Below, piece by piece: positions 24,493 through 33,375 of a stretch of 37,956 nucleotides of DNA. Numbering within the stretch: the first letter of the stretch is position 1; the number at the start of each line of letters is the position of its first letter. The stretch is taken from the NCBI GenBank assembly GCA_910586045.1, contig CAJUIH010000004.1, forward strand, positions 26,955 to 64,910, given 5' to 3'. The notes under the pieces were generated by a model that searched no databases, was not told where the DNA came from, and was given only the letters and a program-made list of their open reading frames with translations. This stretch comes from an uncultured Eubacterium sp. GTDB taxonomy: Bacteria > Bacillota > Clostridia > Lachnospirales > Lachnospiraceae. Position numbers and translations under genes: made by a program.

Positions 24493-25452
24493 TTAGGATG
24501 TCTGTTCTGCCAGGTATTCTTCCAAACAGATCCCTCTTTGATGGATTTTTTTCGCGGCCCGTCCGCCGACATACCGATAGTGCCACGGTTCATAAATGAT
24601 CCCGGTCAGGCTGCTTTTTTCATTTGGATACCGCAGGATAAATCCATATTTCCAGCAGTTTTCCATCAGCCATTTTTGTACCAGGGTATTTTCCTGGGCA
24701 GAGTCGAGCATCTGCTGGTTTTTGTCGACAATATCCACGGCGAGTCCGAGCTGGTGTTCGCTTGTCCCTGGAATAGCAACGGAGGTCGCAGCTTTTTTGC
24801 GTGCGTCTTTTTGTGTGTATCCTTGTGCGGTCAGTTCGTCGATCCGCTCCTGGAAAAGCGCTTCCTGCATTTCCTGGGTGCGGTATGAAGAACAGATCAA
24901 AGGCTGTAAACCGGCAGCCCGGCAGTCCGTCATCATGTTTTGAAGCTGCGTCTGGCAGCGGGCGTCTATCGCCTGCCCTTCTACCATGGCTAACTGGATT
25001 TCATGGTCTTTGGGCAGCGGGTTCCAGGGATTGACCAGGGTTAGGTTCCAGGCATTGGATACGGAAGTAATGTGCGCGCCCGCACTGTCGGATTTGGAAG
25101 TAGGATCCGTGCGCTGTTCGGAAAGCGCCAGTTCTTTTTCCGCTTCTGTAAGCGGATCGTTGATTTTCGGCGCCGCGGTATCCGCAGCCTGGGTTTTCGT
25201 ATTGTCTTTTTTTACGTTCTTTTGCGCGGATTTTTGCTTTGCCGTGGTATTTGGAGCTTCCATGGACAGGGCCGGGGCCTCCGCGGAATAATTGGAAATT
25301 TGCCAGACGGCTCCGGCTGCGAGCGTCAAAGAGAATACGGCGGCCGAAAGAAGCAGGCGGATTTGATTTTTACGGGAAAAACGGCTTTTTCTTGCATGAT
25401 ATTGACGGCGGTTCTCCTTTGTATCTGAAATTGGATTTTCGTTTGTATGCAT
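24493..25452 (-). CDS. VanY-type D-alanyl-D-alanine carboxypeptidase (M15B)
   Basis: A 319-residue membrane-anchored peptidase. A basic N-terminus is followed by one membrane helix (about 32-52), a Thr/Ala/Lys-rich spacer, and an M15 domain from about 150. Zinc motifs are seen: S-S-Y-R-T, S-E-H-Q-L-G-L-A-V-D-I and E-P-W-H-Y-R-Y-V. It would trim the terminal D-Ala of peptidoglycan stem peptides outside the membrane. The ATG at 25452 has GAGG 7 bases upstream; a TTG two codons before is rejected. No vanHAX genes are near, so a housekeeping cell-wall role is likelier than glycopeptide resistance. Confidence 0.9.
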   Translation of the reverse strand: MHTNENPISDTKENRRQYHARKSRFSRKNQIRLLLSAAVFSLTLAAGAVWQISNYSAEAPALSMEAPNTTAKQKSAQKNVKKDNTKTQAADTAAPKINDPLTEAEKELALSEQRTDPTSKSDSAGAHITSVSNAWNLTLVNPWNPLPKDHEIQLAMVEGQAIDARCQTQLQNMMTDCRAAGLQPLICSSYRTQEMQEALFQERIDELTAQGYTQKDARKKAATSVAIPGTSEHQLGLAVDIVDKNQQMLDSAQENTLVQKWLMENCWKYGFILRYPNEKSSLTGIIYEPWHYRYVGGRAAKKIHQRGICLEEYLAEQTS

Positions 25453-25525
25453 GGGCAACCTCGCTTTCTAAAAAGGGGGATTGGGTAAAAACCCCTATAT
25501 AGTTATCGGAATGTATGTCTTAACC

Positions 25526-25553
25526 ATAATAGGAAAAGTGAAATAATTTTCAA
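25526..25553 (-). promoter_or_regulatory. Candidate promoter of the carboxypeptidase gene
   Basis: On the minus strand TTGAAA (25553-25548) and TATTAT (25531-25526) are 16 bases apart, placing a start about 70 bases before the gene. Confidence 0.55.
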
Positions 25554-25588
25554 ATTTTTGGCATCAAATCCGCATCATGCCTGTTTTT

Positions 25589-26437
25589 TTATTCGTACAA
25601 GTTGTTCATAACCAAATAGTTTGTATGGATCCGCAGGGGAATCTGGATCAGATTGCCGGATGTTTCTTTAAATTGTATAATATAGTGCGTTTCACTGATA
25701 AAAGGCTGTTTGTCAAAAAAACTCGTAGACGCCGGTTCCATTTTCTGCAGGATCGGGTCCGCAGGAAGCTTGTAGTGATTTTCCAAAAACGCGCAGACAG
25801 AGTTTACCAGCTTCTCAATTTCGGTTTTGCTGTATGCCGACGCAATGGTCTGTTCGCTGAAAATCGAAAAGTCGATCATTTCCCCGCTCTTATCGTCGAT
25901 TTTAAAACTGACCCAGTATCCGTTCGCAGAGTACAGGATGCACCGCCAGATTACGGCTGTTGTAATTTCCTGGGAATTGGAATTAGATTGCGGCCTGCTG
26001 CCTGTCTGTGCGGCCTGCTTTTCATACCCATTGTCTGCAGCGGACGCTTCTGTCTGCGTCTTTGTATTGTTCGAGGCGATTGCGAGATGTAAGTAGGTTT
26101 CATGGTTGATAATGGCATCGTCTTCGTCAAAGATTTCAATTCCATATTGTTTCAGTGTTTTTACAAGGTGAAGCGAGGTTTGATATATGTCGTCGTCACT
26201 GTGCCTGCTGGCGGTAACCGGATATTCTACAAGGAAATAGCCGGAAGAGATCAGCCGCAGCGTATCCAAAAGGCTGGAACTGTACGTAAATTCCATCGGT
26301 TCGATGGAAGAGTGTTCAATTGTGGAAAAGATACGCTCATCCTGGTATTCGTTTAACAACTGCGGCAGCAGAAAGCCGCCTGCTGATACGGCAAAAGTCA
26401 GAATGACCGAAAGAAAGGTCACAAGAAAACGTTTCAT
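25589..26437 (-). CDS. Membrane-anchored extracytoplasmic protein of a two-component operon
   Basis: A 282-residue protein with an N-terminal signal or anchor helix (4-27) and a hydrophilic exterior part with a Gln/Ser/Asn-rich stretch at about 125-160. I recognise no family. Its start overlaps the kinase stop by four bases (ATGA), so it is translationally coupled to the kinase. That position and topology suggest an accessory that modulates the sensor, in the manner of YycH/YycI, but sequence likeness to those was not seen. A carboxypeptidase gene lies downstream on the same strand, hinting at a cell-wall stress circuit. Confidence 0.7.
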   Translation of the reverse strand: MKRFLVTFLSVILTFAVSAGGFLLPQLLNEYQDERIFSTIEHSSIEPMEFTYSSSLLDTLRLISSGYFLVEYPVTASRHSDDDIYQTSLHLVKTLKQYGIEIFDEDDAIINHETYLHLAIASNNTKTQTEASAADNGYEKQAAQTGSRPQSNSNSQEITTAVIWRCILYSANGYWVSFKIDDKSGEMIDFSIFSEQTIASAYSKTEIEKLVNSVCAFLENHYKLPADPILQKMEPASTSFFDKQPFISETHYIIQFKETSGNLIQIPLRIHTNYLVMNNLYE

Positions 26438-27852
26438 GGCCGTCCTCCTTTGAGTTCTACGGTGACCGTTGTTCCATGCTCCGGCGCGCTGTTAAAATCA
26501 ATGGTTCCATGGTGCAGGTGTGCGATTTCCGCACAGAGCGTCAGTCCCAGGCCCGCGCCGCCCTGTTCTCTGGAACGCGCTCTGTCAACCCGGTAAAAAG
26601 CTTCTGTAATATGCGCCAGGGAGTCTTTGGGAATCCCTTTTCCGTTGTCTGTAACCGTGACAAGGCAGCCCTGCGGGGTCATCGTGGTTTTTACACAGAT
26701 CGTACCGCCCTGCGGCAGTGCTTTTCTGGCATTTTCAATCAGGTTTACGAGCAGTGAGCCAAATAAATCCGTATCCAGCATACAGTATCCGGGTTCGTAA
26801 TCACATTCCAGGCAGATCTGCTCCTGTGCAAGGCCGGATTTGAGATGACGGGTCAGGCTGTCCGCCAGCTCTGCTGCGGAAGCTTTGGATAATTTCAGCG
26901 TGTCGTGCTCCATAACAAAAATATCAATCAGCTTTAAAGACAGCCGTTCCAGGCGCCTGCTTTCCGAAAAAATATATCCCGCGGCATCCGTCTGGTCTTC
27001 TTTGGATAAGGTTTCGCTTCTTAACAGGTCCGCATATCCGATAATGGAGGTCATCGGCGTTTTCAGTTCATGTGTAAAATTTTCCACAAAACGGTTCTGG
27101 CGTTCCATCGCGTCTTTTAATTCCTCCATGCTCTGCTGCAGGTGGTCTGCCATCAGGTCAAAGTCCCTGGATACGGCGCTTACTTCGTCGCTGCCTTTTA
27201 TGGCGCTGCGGAAGTCATAGTTGCCGCAGGCAATTTCGCGCGACGCTTTCGAAAGGCGCGCCAGGGGCCTTGTCAAAAAATAGGCCAGAACATAGGAAAA
27301 AAAGGCGCAGGCCGCCAGCAGGATCGCAAAAATATTCTGGTATAATTCCTGCTGCCATCGTCTGGCATCATAAATAGAGGTAATGTCATAAGCCGCGTCC
27401 AGATAATAAACCGTATGGTCCACGGAAAAAGAGCTGGAAAGCTGCAGATAATAGGAGGCATTTGCGCCGTCCGGTGCGGAAATAATCGTACAGGCAAGAT
27501 GGGTCGTATCGATTTTGCCTGTAAGGTCGATAAAATGCGCGGCCATCGTTCCTTCGGAATAAACGGATCCTGTCTGTGTCGCCTGTGTATAGAGCCTAAG
27601 GGCGGCCCAGTAAGAACCTTGCGCGGAAAGCTGTTTTAATATTTTGGAAATGTCTTTTTCATCGGTCCATTCCTCCATGCGGTTGACGACCTGCAAAGTA
27701 TTTAGGATCATACGGTAGGATTTTTGCGCCGCGATTTTTTCCTGCCGCAGGGACGTTTCGAATGTAATGGAAATCAACGCGCTGCTGCCCGCGCCAAATA
27801 AAAGGGACATCAGGGTAATCATACAGCAGGTCGCTTTCAGACGGAATTTCAT
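26434..27852 (-). CDS. HAMP-domain sensor histidine kinase
   Basis: A 472-residue class I kinase. Membrane helices are at about 8-30 and 172-193, flanking an extracellular sensor of about 140 residues. HAMP follows (194-245), then HisKA with phospho-His261 in N-F-T-H-E-L-K-T-P-M, and HATPase boxes N-L-I-E-N-A-R-K, D-N-G-K-G-I-P and G-A-G-L-G-L. All catalytic motifs are intact. Its start overlaps the response-regulator stop (ATGA), making a tightly coupled operon. The stimulus is unknown; linkage to a carboxypeptidase suggests the envelope. Confidence 0.93.
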   Translation of the reverse strand: MKFRLKATCCMITLMSLLFGAGSSALISITFETSLRQEKIAAQKSYRMILNTLQVVNRMEEWTDEKDISKILKQLSAQGSYWAALRLYTQATQTGSVYSEGTMAAHFIDLTGKIDTTHLACTIISAPDGANASYYLQLSSSFSVDHTVYYLDAAYDITSIYDARRWQQELYQNIFAILLAACAFFSYVLAYFLTRPLARLSKASREIACGNYDFRSAIKGSDEVSAVSRDFDLMADHLQQSMEELKDAMERQNRFVENFTHELKTPMTSIIGYADLLRSETLSKEDQTDAAGYIFSESRRLERLSLKLIDIFVMEHDTLKLSKASAAELADSLTRHLKSGLAQEQICLECDYEPGYCMLDTDLFGSLLVNLIENARKALPQGGTICVKTTMTPQGCLVTVTDNGKGIPKDSLAHITEAFYRVDRARSREQGGAGLGLTLCAEIAHLHHGTIDFNSAPEHGTTVTVELKGGRP

Positions 27853-28508
27853 GCCTCCACCTCGAAACGGTAGCCGACTTTGTTGACTGCCTGCAGCTCC
27901 TTTTCCAGATGGGCTTTGCGCCGCAGCCGCTGAATATGAAGATCTACGGTTTTGCTGCCGTACACAAATTCCTTTTCCCAGATGCGTTCATAAATCGTTT
28001 CCCGGTATAAGGCGGTATTCGGGTTTTGGGCAAATAATAATAACAGTTCATATTCCTTTGGGGTTAGGGCAATGAAACGGCCGTCGCGCGTCACCTTTCT
28101 GGATTTGGTATTAATCACAAGGCCAGCCGTTTGAATGATGTCGTCCGCCTTATGGTAGCGCCGCAGTACGACGTCAATGCGGGCAAGCAGTTCAATGATC
28201 TCAAACGGTTTTACAATATAATCTTCCGCGCCCATGCGCAGACCTTTTACTTTATCAGAAACGGAATTTTTAGCCGTTATAAAAATAACCGGGATTTCCA
28301 GCGGGCGGATATATTCCATTAATTCAAACCCGTCAATATCCGGCATCATAATATCTAACAGGATCAGGTCATAATTGCCCGATTCAATCAAATCGGCAGC
28401 CTGTCCGCCGTCGAACGCGCAGTCGCATAGATAACCAGCGTTTTTTAAGCTTAATTTTATTAAATTAGAGATGGGTTTTTCATCTTCGGCGATCAATATA
28501 TGAATCAA
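27849..28508 (-). CDS. OmpR-family response regulator
   Basis: A 219-residue regulator: receiver domain with acidic pocket E8-D9, phospho-Asp52 (L-L-D-I-M-M-P) and Lys100 (I-V-K-P-F-E), then a winged-helix DNA-binding domain from about 125 (L-T-P-K-E-Y-E-L-L). The start is TTG at 28508, with GGAGG 9 bases upstream; the longer frame to 28532 contains that site and is rejected. It is the first gene of the operon with kinase and membrane protein. Direct GATGC repeats lie just before its promoter and could be its own operator. Confidence 0.92.
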   Translation of the reverse strand: MIHILIAEDEKPISNLIKLSLKNAGYLCDCAFDGGQAADLIESGNYDLILLDIMMPDIDGFELMEYIRPLEIPVIFITAKNSVSDKVKGLRMGAEDYIVKPFEIIELLARIDVVLRRYHKADDIIQTAGLVINTKSRKVTRDGRFIALTPKEYELLLLFAQNPNTALYRETIYERIWEKEFVYGSKTVDLHIQRLRRKAHLEKELQAVNKVGYRFEVEA

Positions 28509-28546
28509 GGTTAGAATCCTCCAGTTTGACAATGTGTGGTTACTAT

Positions 28547-28575
28547 TTTATATAAGGAAAGCATCAAAATGGCAA
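28547..28575 (-). promoter_or_regulatory. Promoter of the two-component operon with flanking repeats
   Basis: Minus-strand TTGCCA (28575-28570) and TATAAA (28552-28547) are 17 bases apart. GCATCA (28561-28566) and TGATGC (near 28580) are inverted around the -35, and GATGC is repeated 11 bases apart upstream, the spacing often used by OmpR-type dimers. Confidence 0.5.
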
Positions 28576-28692
28576 ATGCGTGATGCAAAGACGATGCGTT
28601 AAGCACACTATAACATAAAATGGCCGGGAATGAAAAGACGGAAAATAGAAACGGCGTGTTCTGGCGGAAGTTTTAGCGCGGAAATTGCGTGG

Positions 28693-28720
28693 TTGAAAAT
28701 TAAACGAAGTATGTTATAAT
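28693..28720 (+). promoter_or_regulatory. Promoter of purL
   Basis: TTGAAA (28693-28698) and a perfect TATAAT (28715-28720) with 16 bases between. The leader is about 70 bases; no purine or PRPP riboswitch was recognised in it. Confidence 0.65.
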
Positions 28721-28740
28721 GCAGGTAAAGACATTCTAAA

Positions 28741-28774
28741 GTTTTCATAAAACAAACGTTTTCATAAAACAAAC
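28741..28774 (+). repeat. Two perfect tandem copies of a 17-bp unit
   Basis: GTTTTCATAAAACAAAC occurs at 28741-28757 and 28758-28774. Each unit holds GTTTT-CAT-AAAAC, a small dyad. The pair lies in the purL leader between promoter and ribosome site and could be an operator or a recent duplication. Confidence 0.75.
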
Positions 28775-28798
28775 CCACAAGAGCAGGAGGAAAACAGA

Positions 28799-31700
28799 AT
28801 GGGAAACGTAAGACGCGTATACGCAGAAAAGAAACCGCCTTTTGCGGTTGCCGCCAAATCCCTGCGGCATGAAATCAGGCATTATCTGGGCATTTCCGGT
28901 GTGGATTCTGTGCGGGAACTGATCCGTTATGATGTGGAAAATATTTCGGACGAGGTGTTTGAAAAAGCAAAGGTTACAGTATTTTCCGAACCGCCGGTAG
29001 ACGACCTTTATGAAGAAACGTTTGACGCAAAAGGGGGCAGCGTATTTTCCGTTGCGTACCTGCCGGGGCAGTTTGACCAGAGAGCGGATTCTGCCAGACA
29101 ATGCATACAGCTTTTGGACGACACGGAAAATCCGGTGGTACGAACGGCGGTTACGTATATCATTTCCGGCAGCATCAGCGACGCAGAGCTTGCGGCGATC
29201 AAAAAGCACTGCATCAATCCGGTAGATTCCAGAGAAGCCGAGGCCAAAAAGCCCGATACGCTGGTACAGAATTTTGAAGAACCGCAGGATGTCCGTATCC
29301 TTACAGGTTTTACGCATATGGAGAAAGAAAAGCTTTTGGAATTGTATGAGTCTTTCCATCTGGCTATGACTTTCCAGGACTTTTTGCATATCCAGCGTTA
29401 TTTTCAGACAGAGGAAACACGCGACCCGTCCATGACGGAAATCCGTGTGCTGGATACGTACTGGTCGGACCACTGCAGGCATACGACGTTTTTAACGGAA
29501 CTTACGGATGTTTCGTTTGGCGAGGGGGATTACCGCAAGCCGATCGAAGATACGTATCAGGATTATCTGCATACGTTTCAGGACCTGTACGCGCAAAAAG
29601 AAGGAAAATTTGTTTGTCTGATGGACCTGGCCCTGATGGCCATGAAGCGGCTGAAAAAAGAAGGAAAGCTGCAGGATCAGGAAGAATCGGATGAAATCAA
29701 CGCCTGCTCGATTGTAGTTCCGGTGGAAATTGACGGCAGGACGGAAGAATGGCTGGTAAATTTTAAAAATGAAACACACAACCATCCGACGGAAATCGAA
29801 CCGTTCGGCGGCGCCGCTACCTGTCTGGGCGGTGCGATTCGTGATCCGTTATCCGGGCGTACTTACGTATACCAGGCGATGCGTGTGACCGGCGCCGCTG
29901 ATCCGACGGTTCCTGTAAGCGAGACGCTGGAGGGCAAGCTGCCGCAGAAGAACCTGACCCGGGGAGCGGCGAGGGGGTATTCTTCCTATGGCAACCAGAT
30001 TGGACTTGCAACCGGATATGTAAAAGAAATCTATCATCCAAACTATGCGGCAAAACGTATGGAAATCGGGGCCGTGATCGGGGCTGCGCCTAGAAAAGCG
30101 GTGCAGCGGCTGACTTCGGATCCGGGGGATGTCATTGTATTATTGGGCGGCCGTACCGGGCGCGACGGCTGCGGCGGTGCGACTGGGTCTTCCAAGGCGC
30201 ATACGACGCAGTCGATCGATACCTGCGGAGCCGAGGTGCAGAAAGGCAACGCGCCGACGGAACGCAAGCTCCAGCGGTTATTCCGCAGGCCGGAAGTATC
30301 GTATCTGATTAAAAAATGCAATGACTTCGGCGCGGGCGGCGTATCCGTAGCGATTGGGGAATTGGCGGACGGCCTGCGCGTGGAACTGGACCGGGTACCG
30401 AAAAAATACGCCGGGCTGGACGGGACGGAGATTTCGATTTCAGAGTCGCAGGAGCGTATGGCCTGCGTGATTGCCCCGCAGGAGGTCGAGCAGTTTTTAG
30501 CCTATGCAAAAGAAGAAAACCTGGAGGCAGTGCCGGTAGCGGTAGTGACGGAGGAACCGCGTCTGGTGCTCGTATGGCGGGGAAAAGAGATCGTCAATTT
30601 ATCGCGCGCGTTTTTAGATACAAACGGCGCGCATCAGGAAGCTTCCGTATTTGTGGAGATTCCGTCCAGGAAGCAATCGTTCTTTGCGCAGCCGGGCCGG
30701 GATCCGGAGTTTGAAGACCCTGCGGGTCAAAATAAAAAAGCCGCATGGCTTTCGCGGTTAAAGGATCTTAATGTATGTTCGCAGAAAGGGCTTGTCGAGA
30801 TGTTTGACAGTTCGATCGGGGCAGGCAGTGTGTTTATGCCGTATGGCGGCCGTTACCAGCTTACGGAAACACAGTCAATGGTGGCAAAGCTTCCGGTGCT
30901 GCATGGAAAGACCGATACCGTAACGATGATGGCATATGGATTTGACCCGTATTTGGCAAGCTGGTCGCCTTATCACGGCGCGGTTTACGCGGTACTGGAA
31001 TCATTGTCCAGAATTGTGGCAGCAGGCGGCGATTACCGCAAAGTACGGTTTACCTTTCAGGAATATTTCCGCAGGATGAGCAGCGAGCCGTCCCGCTGGA
31101 GCCAGCCGTTTGCGGCGCTGCTCGGCGCCTATGCGGCACAGATCGGGTTTGGCCTGCCGTCGATTGGGGGCAAGGATTCGATGTCGGGTACGTTTAATGA
31201 TATCGATGTTCCGCCGACGCTCGTTTCGTTTGCCGTAGATGTGGCGCGCCAGCAGGAAATCATTACGCCGGAATGCAAGGCGGCGGGAAGCAGCCTGATG
31301 AAATTTACGATCGAAACGGACGAGTATGACCTGCCTGTCTATGAACAGGTAAAGAAGCTGTATGCTACGCTGCACAGCCTGATCGGTCAAAAAGCGGTAA
31401 TTTCCGCCTATGCATTGGACGGCAAAGGCATTGCGCCTGCGGTAAGCAAAATGACATTCGGAAACAAGCTGGGCATCACGCTGGATGAAACGGCCGTTTC
31501 CTATGAAGAATTATATGCGCCGGGATTCGGCAGCCTGATTGCGGAAGTGCCGTCGGAGCGGACAGCCGATGTAACGGCGGCTTTTGCGGCGGCAGGCATA
31601 AGCGGCGCATGCAAAGTGATCGGCGCGGTGACGGACAGCGGTCAGATTTGCTATGGATTGGATCTGTCGATTCCACTGGAAGAAGCGATTGCCGCATGGA

Positions 31701-32608
31701 CCGGTACGCTGGAAAAGGTATTCCCGACCAAAACAAGCGCCAGCCAGGACACGGCAGACCGCGGCGTATACCGCGCGGATGCGGTTTATATCTGCCGTCA
31801 TAAAACGGCAAAGCCGACCGTTTTTATTCCGGTATTTCCAGGTACGAACTGCGAGTACGATTCCGCAAAGGCGTTTGAACGCGCAGGCGCGGACATGATC
31901 GTAAAAGTATTTAAAAACCTGCATGGGTCCGATATCCGGGATTCTGTCGCGGAATTTGAGCGGGCCATCAGCCAGGCGCAGATTTTGATGTTTCCGGGCG
32001 GATTTTCGGCGGGCGACGAACCGGAAGGCTCCGCGAAGTTTTTTGCGAACGCGTTCCGCAATGAGCGGGTCAAAGAAGCCGTCATGCGTCTGCTCAACGA
32101 ACGGGACGGCCTGGCTCTCGGAATCTGCAACGGCTTCCAGGCATTGATTAAATTGGGGCTTGTGCCTTATGGGCAGATTACGGAACAGAAAGCAGATTCG
32201 CCGACCTTAACCTACAATACGATCGGGCGCCATATTTCCAAGATGGTATATACAAAAGTCGTATCCAACCGAAGCCCATGGCTGGCCAAAGCGCGGCTGG
32301 GCGGCATTTATACAAACCCGGCGAGCCATGGCGAGGGCAGGTTTGTCGCAAGCAGGGAATGGCTGGACCGCCTGTTTCAAAATGGGCAGGTGGCTACGCA
32401 GTATGTAAACGAAGCCGGGGCTGCGACTATGGATGAGGAATGGAATGTGAATGGATCCTATATGGCGATCGAGGGCATAACTAGTCCGGACGGACGTGTG
32501 TTTGGACGAATGGCGCACGCAGAACGGCGCGGGGAGTCTGTGGCGGTTAATATTTATGGGGAACAGGATATGAAGATTTTTGAGTCCGGGGTGGAATATT
32601 TCCGGTAA
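28799..32608 (+). CDS. purL: Phosphoribosylformylglycinamidine synthase (fused PurL-PurQ)
   Basis: A 1269-residue single-chain FGAM synthase of the clostridial type, which makes formylglycinamidine ribotide from FGAR, glutamine and ATP in de novo purine synthesis. The catalytic region N-H-P-T-E-I-E-P-F-G-G-A-A-T is at about 328, G-G-R-T-G-R-D-G-C-G-G-A-T-G binds ATP, and the C-terminal glutaminase has F-P-G-T-N-C-E-Y and G-I-C-N-G-F-Q with Cys1110. The ATG at 28799 has AGGAGG 9 bases upstream. It stands alone, away from the usual pur operon. Length and termini are complete. Confidence 0.95.
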   Translation: MGNVRRVYAEKKPPFAVAAKSLRHEIRHYLGISGVDSVRELIRYDVENISDEVFEKAKVTVFSEPPVDDLYEETFDAKGGSVFSVAYLPGQFDQRADSARQCIQLLDDTENPVVRTAVTYIISGSISDAELAAIKKHCINPVDSREAEAKKPDTLVQNFEEPQDVRILTGFTHMEKEKLLELYESFHLAMTFQDFLHIQRYFQTEETRDPSMTEIRVLDTYWSDHCRHTTFLTELTDVSFGEGDYRKPIEDTYQDYLHTFQDLYAQKEGKFVCLMDLALMAMKRLKKEGKLQDQEESDEINACSIVVPVEIDGRTEEWLVNFKNETHNHPTEIEPFGGAATCLGGAIRDPLSGRTYVYQAMRVTGAADPTVPVSETLEGKLPQKNLTRGAARGYSSYGNQIGLATGYVKEIYHPNYAAKRMEIGAVIGAAPRKAVQRLTSDPGDVIVLLGGRTGRDGCGGATGSSKAHTTQSIDTCGAEVQKGNAPTERKLQRLFRRPEVSYLIKKCNDFGAGGVSVAIGELADGLRVELDRVPKKYAGLDGTEISISESQERMACVIAPQEVEQFLAYAKEENLEAVPVAVVTEEPRLVLVWRGKEIVNLSRAFLDTNGAHQEASVFVEIPSRKQSFFAQPGRDPEFEDPAGQNKKAAWLSRLKDLNVCSQKGLVEMFDSSIGAGSVFMPYGGRYQLTETQSMVAKLPVLHGKTDTVTMMAYGFDPYLASWSPYHGAVYAVLESLSRIVAAGGDYRKVRFTFQEYFRRMSSEPSRWSQPFAALLGAYAAQIGFGLPSIGGKDSMSGTFNDIDVPPTLVSFAVDVARQQEIITPECKAAGSSLMKFTIETDEYDLPVYEQVKKLYATLHSLIGQKAVISAYALDGKGIAPAVSKMTFGNKLGITLDETAVSYEELYAPGFGSLIAEVPSERTADVTAAFAAAGISGACKVIGAVTDSGQICYGLDLSIPLEEAIAAWTGTLEKVFPTKTSASQDTADRGVYRADAVYICRHKTAKPTVFIPVFPGTNCEYDSAKAFERAGADMIVKVFKNLHGSDIRDSVAEFERAISQAQILMFPGGFSAGDEPEGSAKFFANAFRNERVKEAVMRLLNERDGLALGICNGFQALIKLGLVPYGQITEQKADSPTLTYNTIGRHISKMVYTKVVSNRSPWLAKARLGGIYTNPASHGEGRFVASREWLDRLFQNGQVATQYVNEAGAATMDEEWNVNGSYMAIEGITSPDGRVFGRMAHAERRGESVAVNIYGEQDMKIFESGVEYFR

Positions 32609-32659
32609 ATGGTATCGAAGCGTGTGGATTTATTTGAAAAGATTCGGTTTATAACCAAG

Positions 32660-32693
32660 CAATATCGGTACTGGCTGGCCAGTACCGATATTG
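32660..32693. terminator. Perfect 15-bp stem-loop after purL
   Basis: 32660-32674 and 32679-32693 are exactly complementary around the loop CTGG. No T run follows, so it is a weak intrinsic terminator on the plus strand; it may instead stabilise the purL mRNA end or bind a protein. Confidence 0.6.
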
Positions 32694-32921
32694 TAAAATA
32701 GAATCTTGTTCGGACGGAGATATCATCTAATATTCTTCGGTTTCTAATAACTTGTATATCTTCTCTTTTTTGCTTTCTTCCAGGCATTCCGCTATAACCG
32801 CCGTGTCCCATATTACGGCGGCTGGTAATCATATGGCATATATTTCCCATACAGGGAGTTTTTATTTGGTGCGGCAAGCGCAAATGCTGCGCCGTTTTGC
32901 TGTGCATATCACGAAATACAA

Positions 32922-33004
32922 GGTACACATCCGGTTTTTGCCATGCACGATCGAAAAAATATCCAGCGTGAACCTATGAGATATTTAATGGCCGATGTAT
33001 CAGG
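32922..33004. repeat. Inverted partial copy of the MITE-like element interior
   Basis: It matches the reverse complement of 35916-35998 at about 75 of 83 positions, without the terminal repeats. Together the two copies flank the small-protein/YolD/polymerase block in opposite orientations. The rest of 32694-32921 holds a small hairpin (CCGCCGT with ACGGCGG) and no convincing gene. Confidence 0.75.
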
Positions 33005-33102
33005 AAAATGTATATTTATTTTTCCATATATTCCTCATTTACAAACTGATGTTCTAAATGCTAAGATAGATTTAACATCAAATTTAGAAAGGGGTGCCGC
33101 CG

Positions 33103-33375
33103 GTGGAAAGCATATTGTGTGTTGATATTCCGGTGCAGATGATTTCCTGTACGGATACGGATGGAAAAATCACGCCAATGAGGTTCCGGTTTCGTGATAA
33201 AACCGGAGAACTCATTACCGTTACAATAGATAAAGTACTGTCGCAAGACCAGGACAGAAACAGGGTGGGGGCAAATTTTTCATGTGCAGCCATGGTTCAT
33301 GGAACAAGGAAAACATTTCAATTATGGTACAATTTTTTTTCCCATGAATGGCATCTTTCCCGGCTGTATGTCTGA
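33103..33375 (+). CDS. Small conserved-looking protein of unknown function
   Basis: A 90-residue protein starting at GTG 33103, with AAAGGGG 8 bases upstream; the GTG at 33094 lies inside that site. It alternates beta strands with charged turns (M-R-F-R-F-R-D-K-T-G-E at about 28-38, I-D-K-V-L-S-Q-D-Q-D-R) and ends W-Y-N-F-F-S-H-E-W-H-L. The composition and clean reading frame support a real gene, and similar short proteins accompany YolD/polymerase modules in Lachnospiraceae (from memory, moderate). Its last 54 bases overlap the end of the convergent YolD-like gene. Confidence 0.65.
   Translation: MESILCVDIPVQMISCTDTDGKITPMRFRFRDKTGELITVTIDKVLSQDQDRNRVGANFSCAAMVHGTRKTFQLWYNFFSHEWHLSRLYV

Noticed and set aside
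24493..25452. Vancomycin-resistance cluster
   Set aside because: Only a VanY-type peptidase is present; no VanH, VanA-type ligase or VanX is nearby, and the two-component genes are common types.
28721..28798. Purine or PRPP riboswitch before purL
   Set aside because: The leader is short, lacks the conserved cores and contains only tandem repeats. The guaA leader was checked with the same result.
32752..32979. 75-codon plus-strand frame with a hydrophobic start
   Set aside because: Its end is the MITE-like repeat sequence and it has no ribosome site; the matching frame in the other copy is interrupted.
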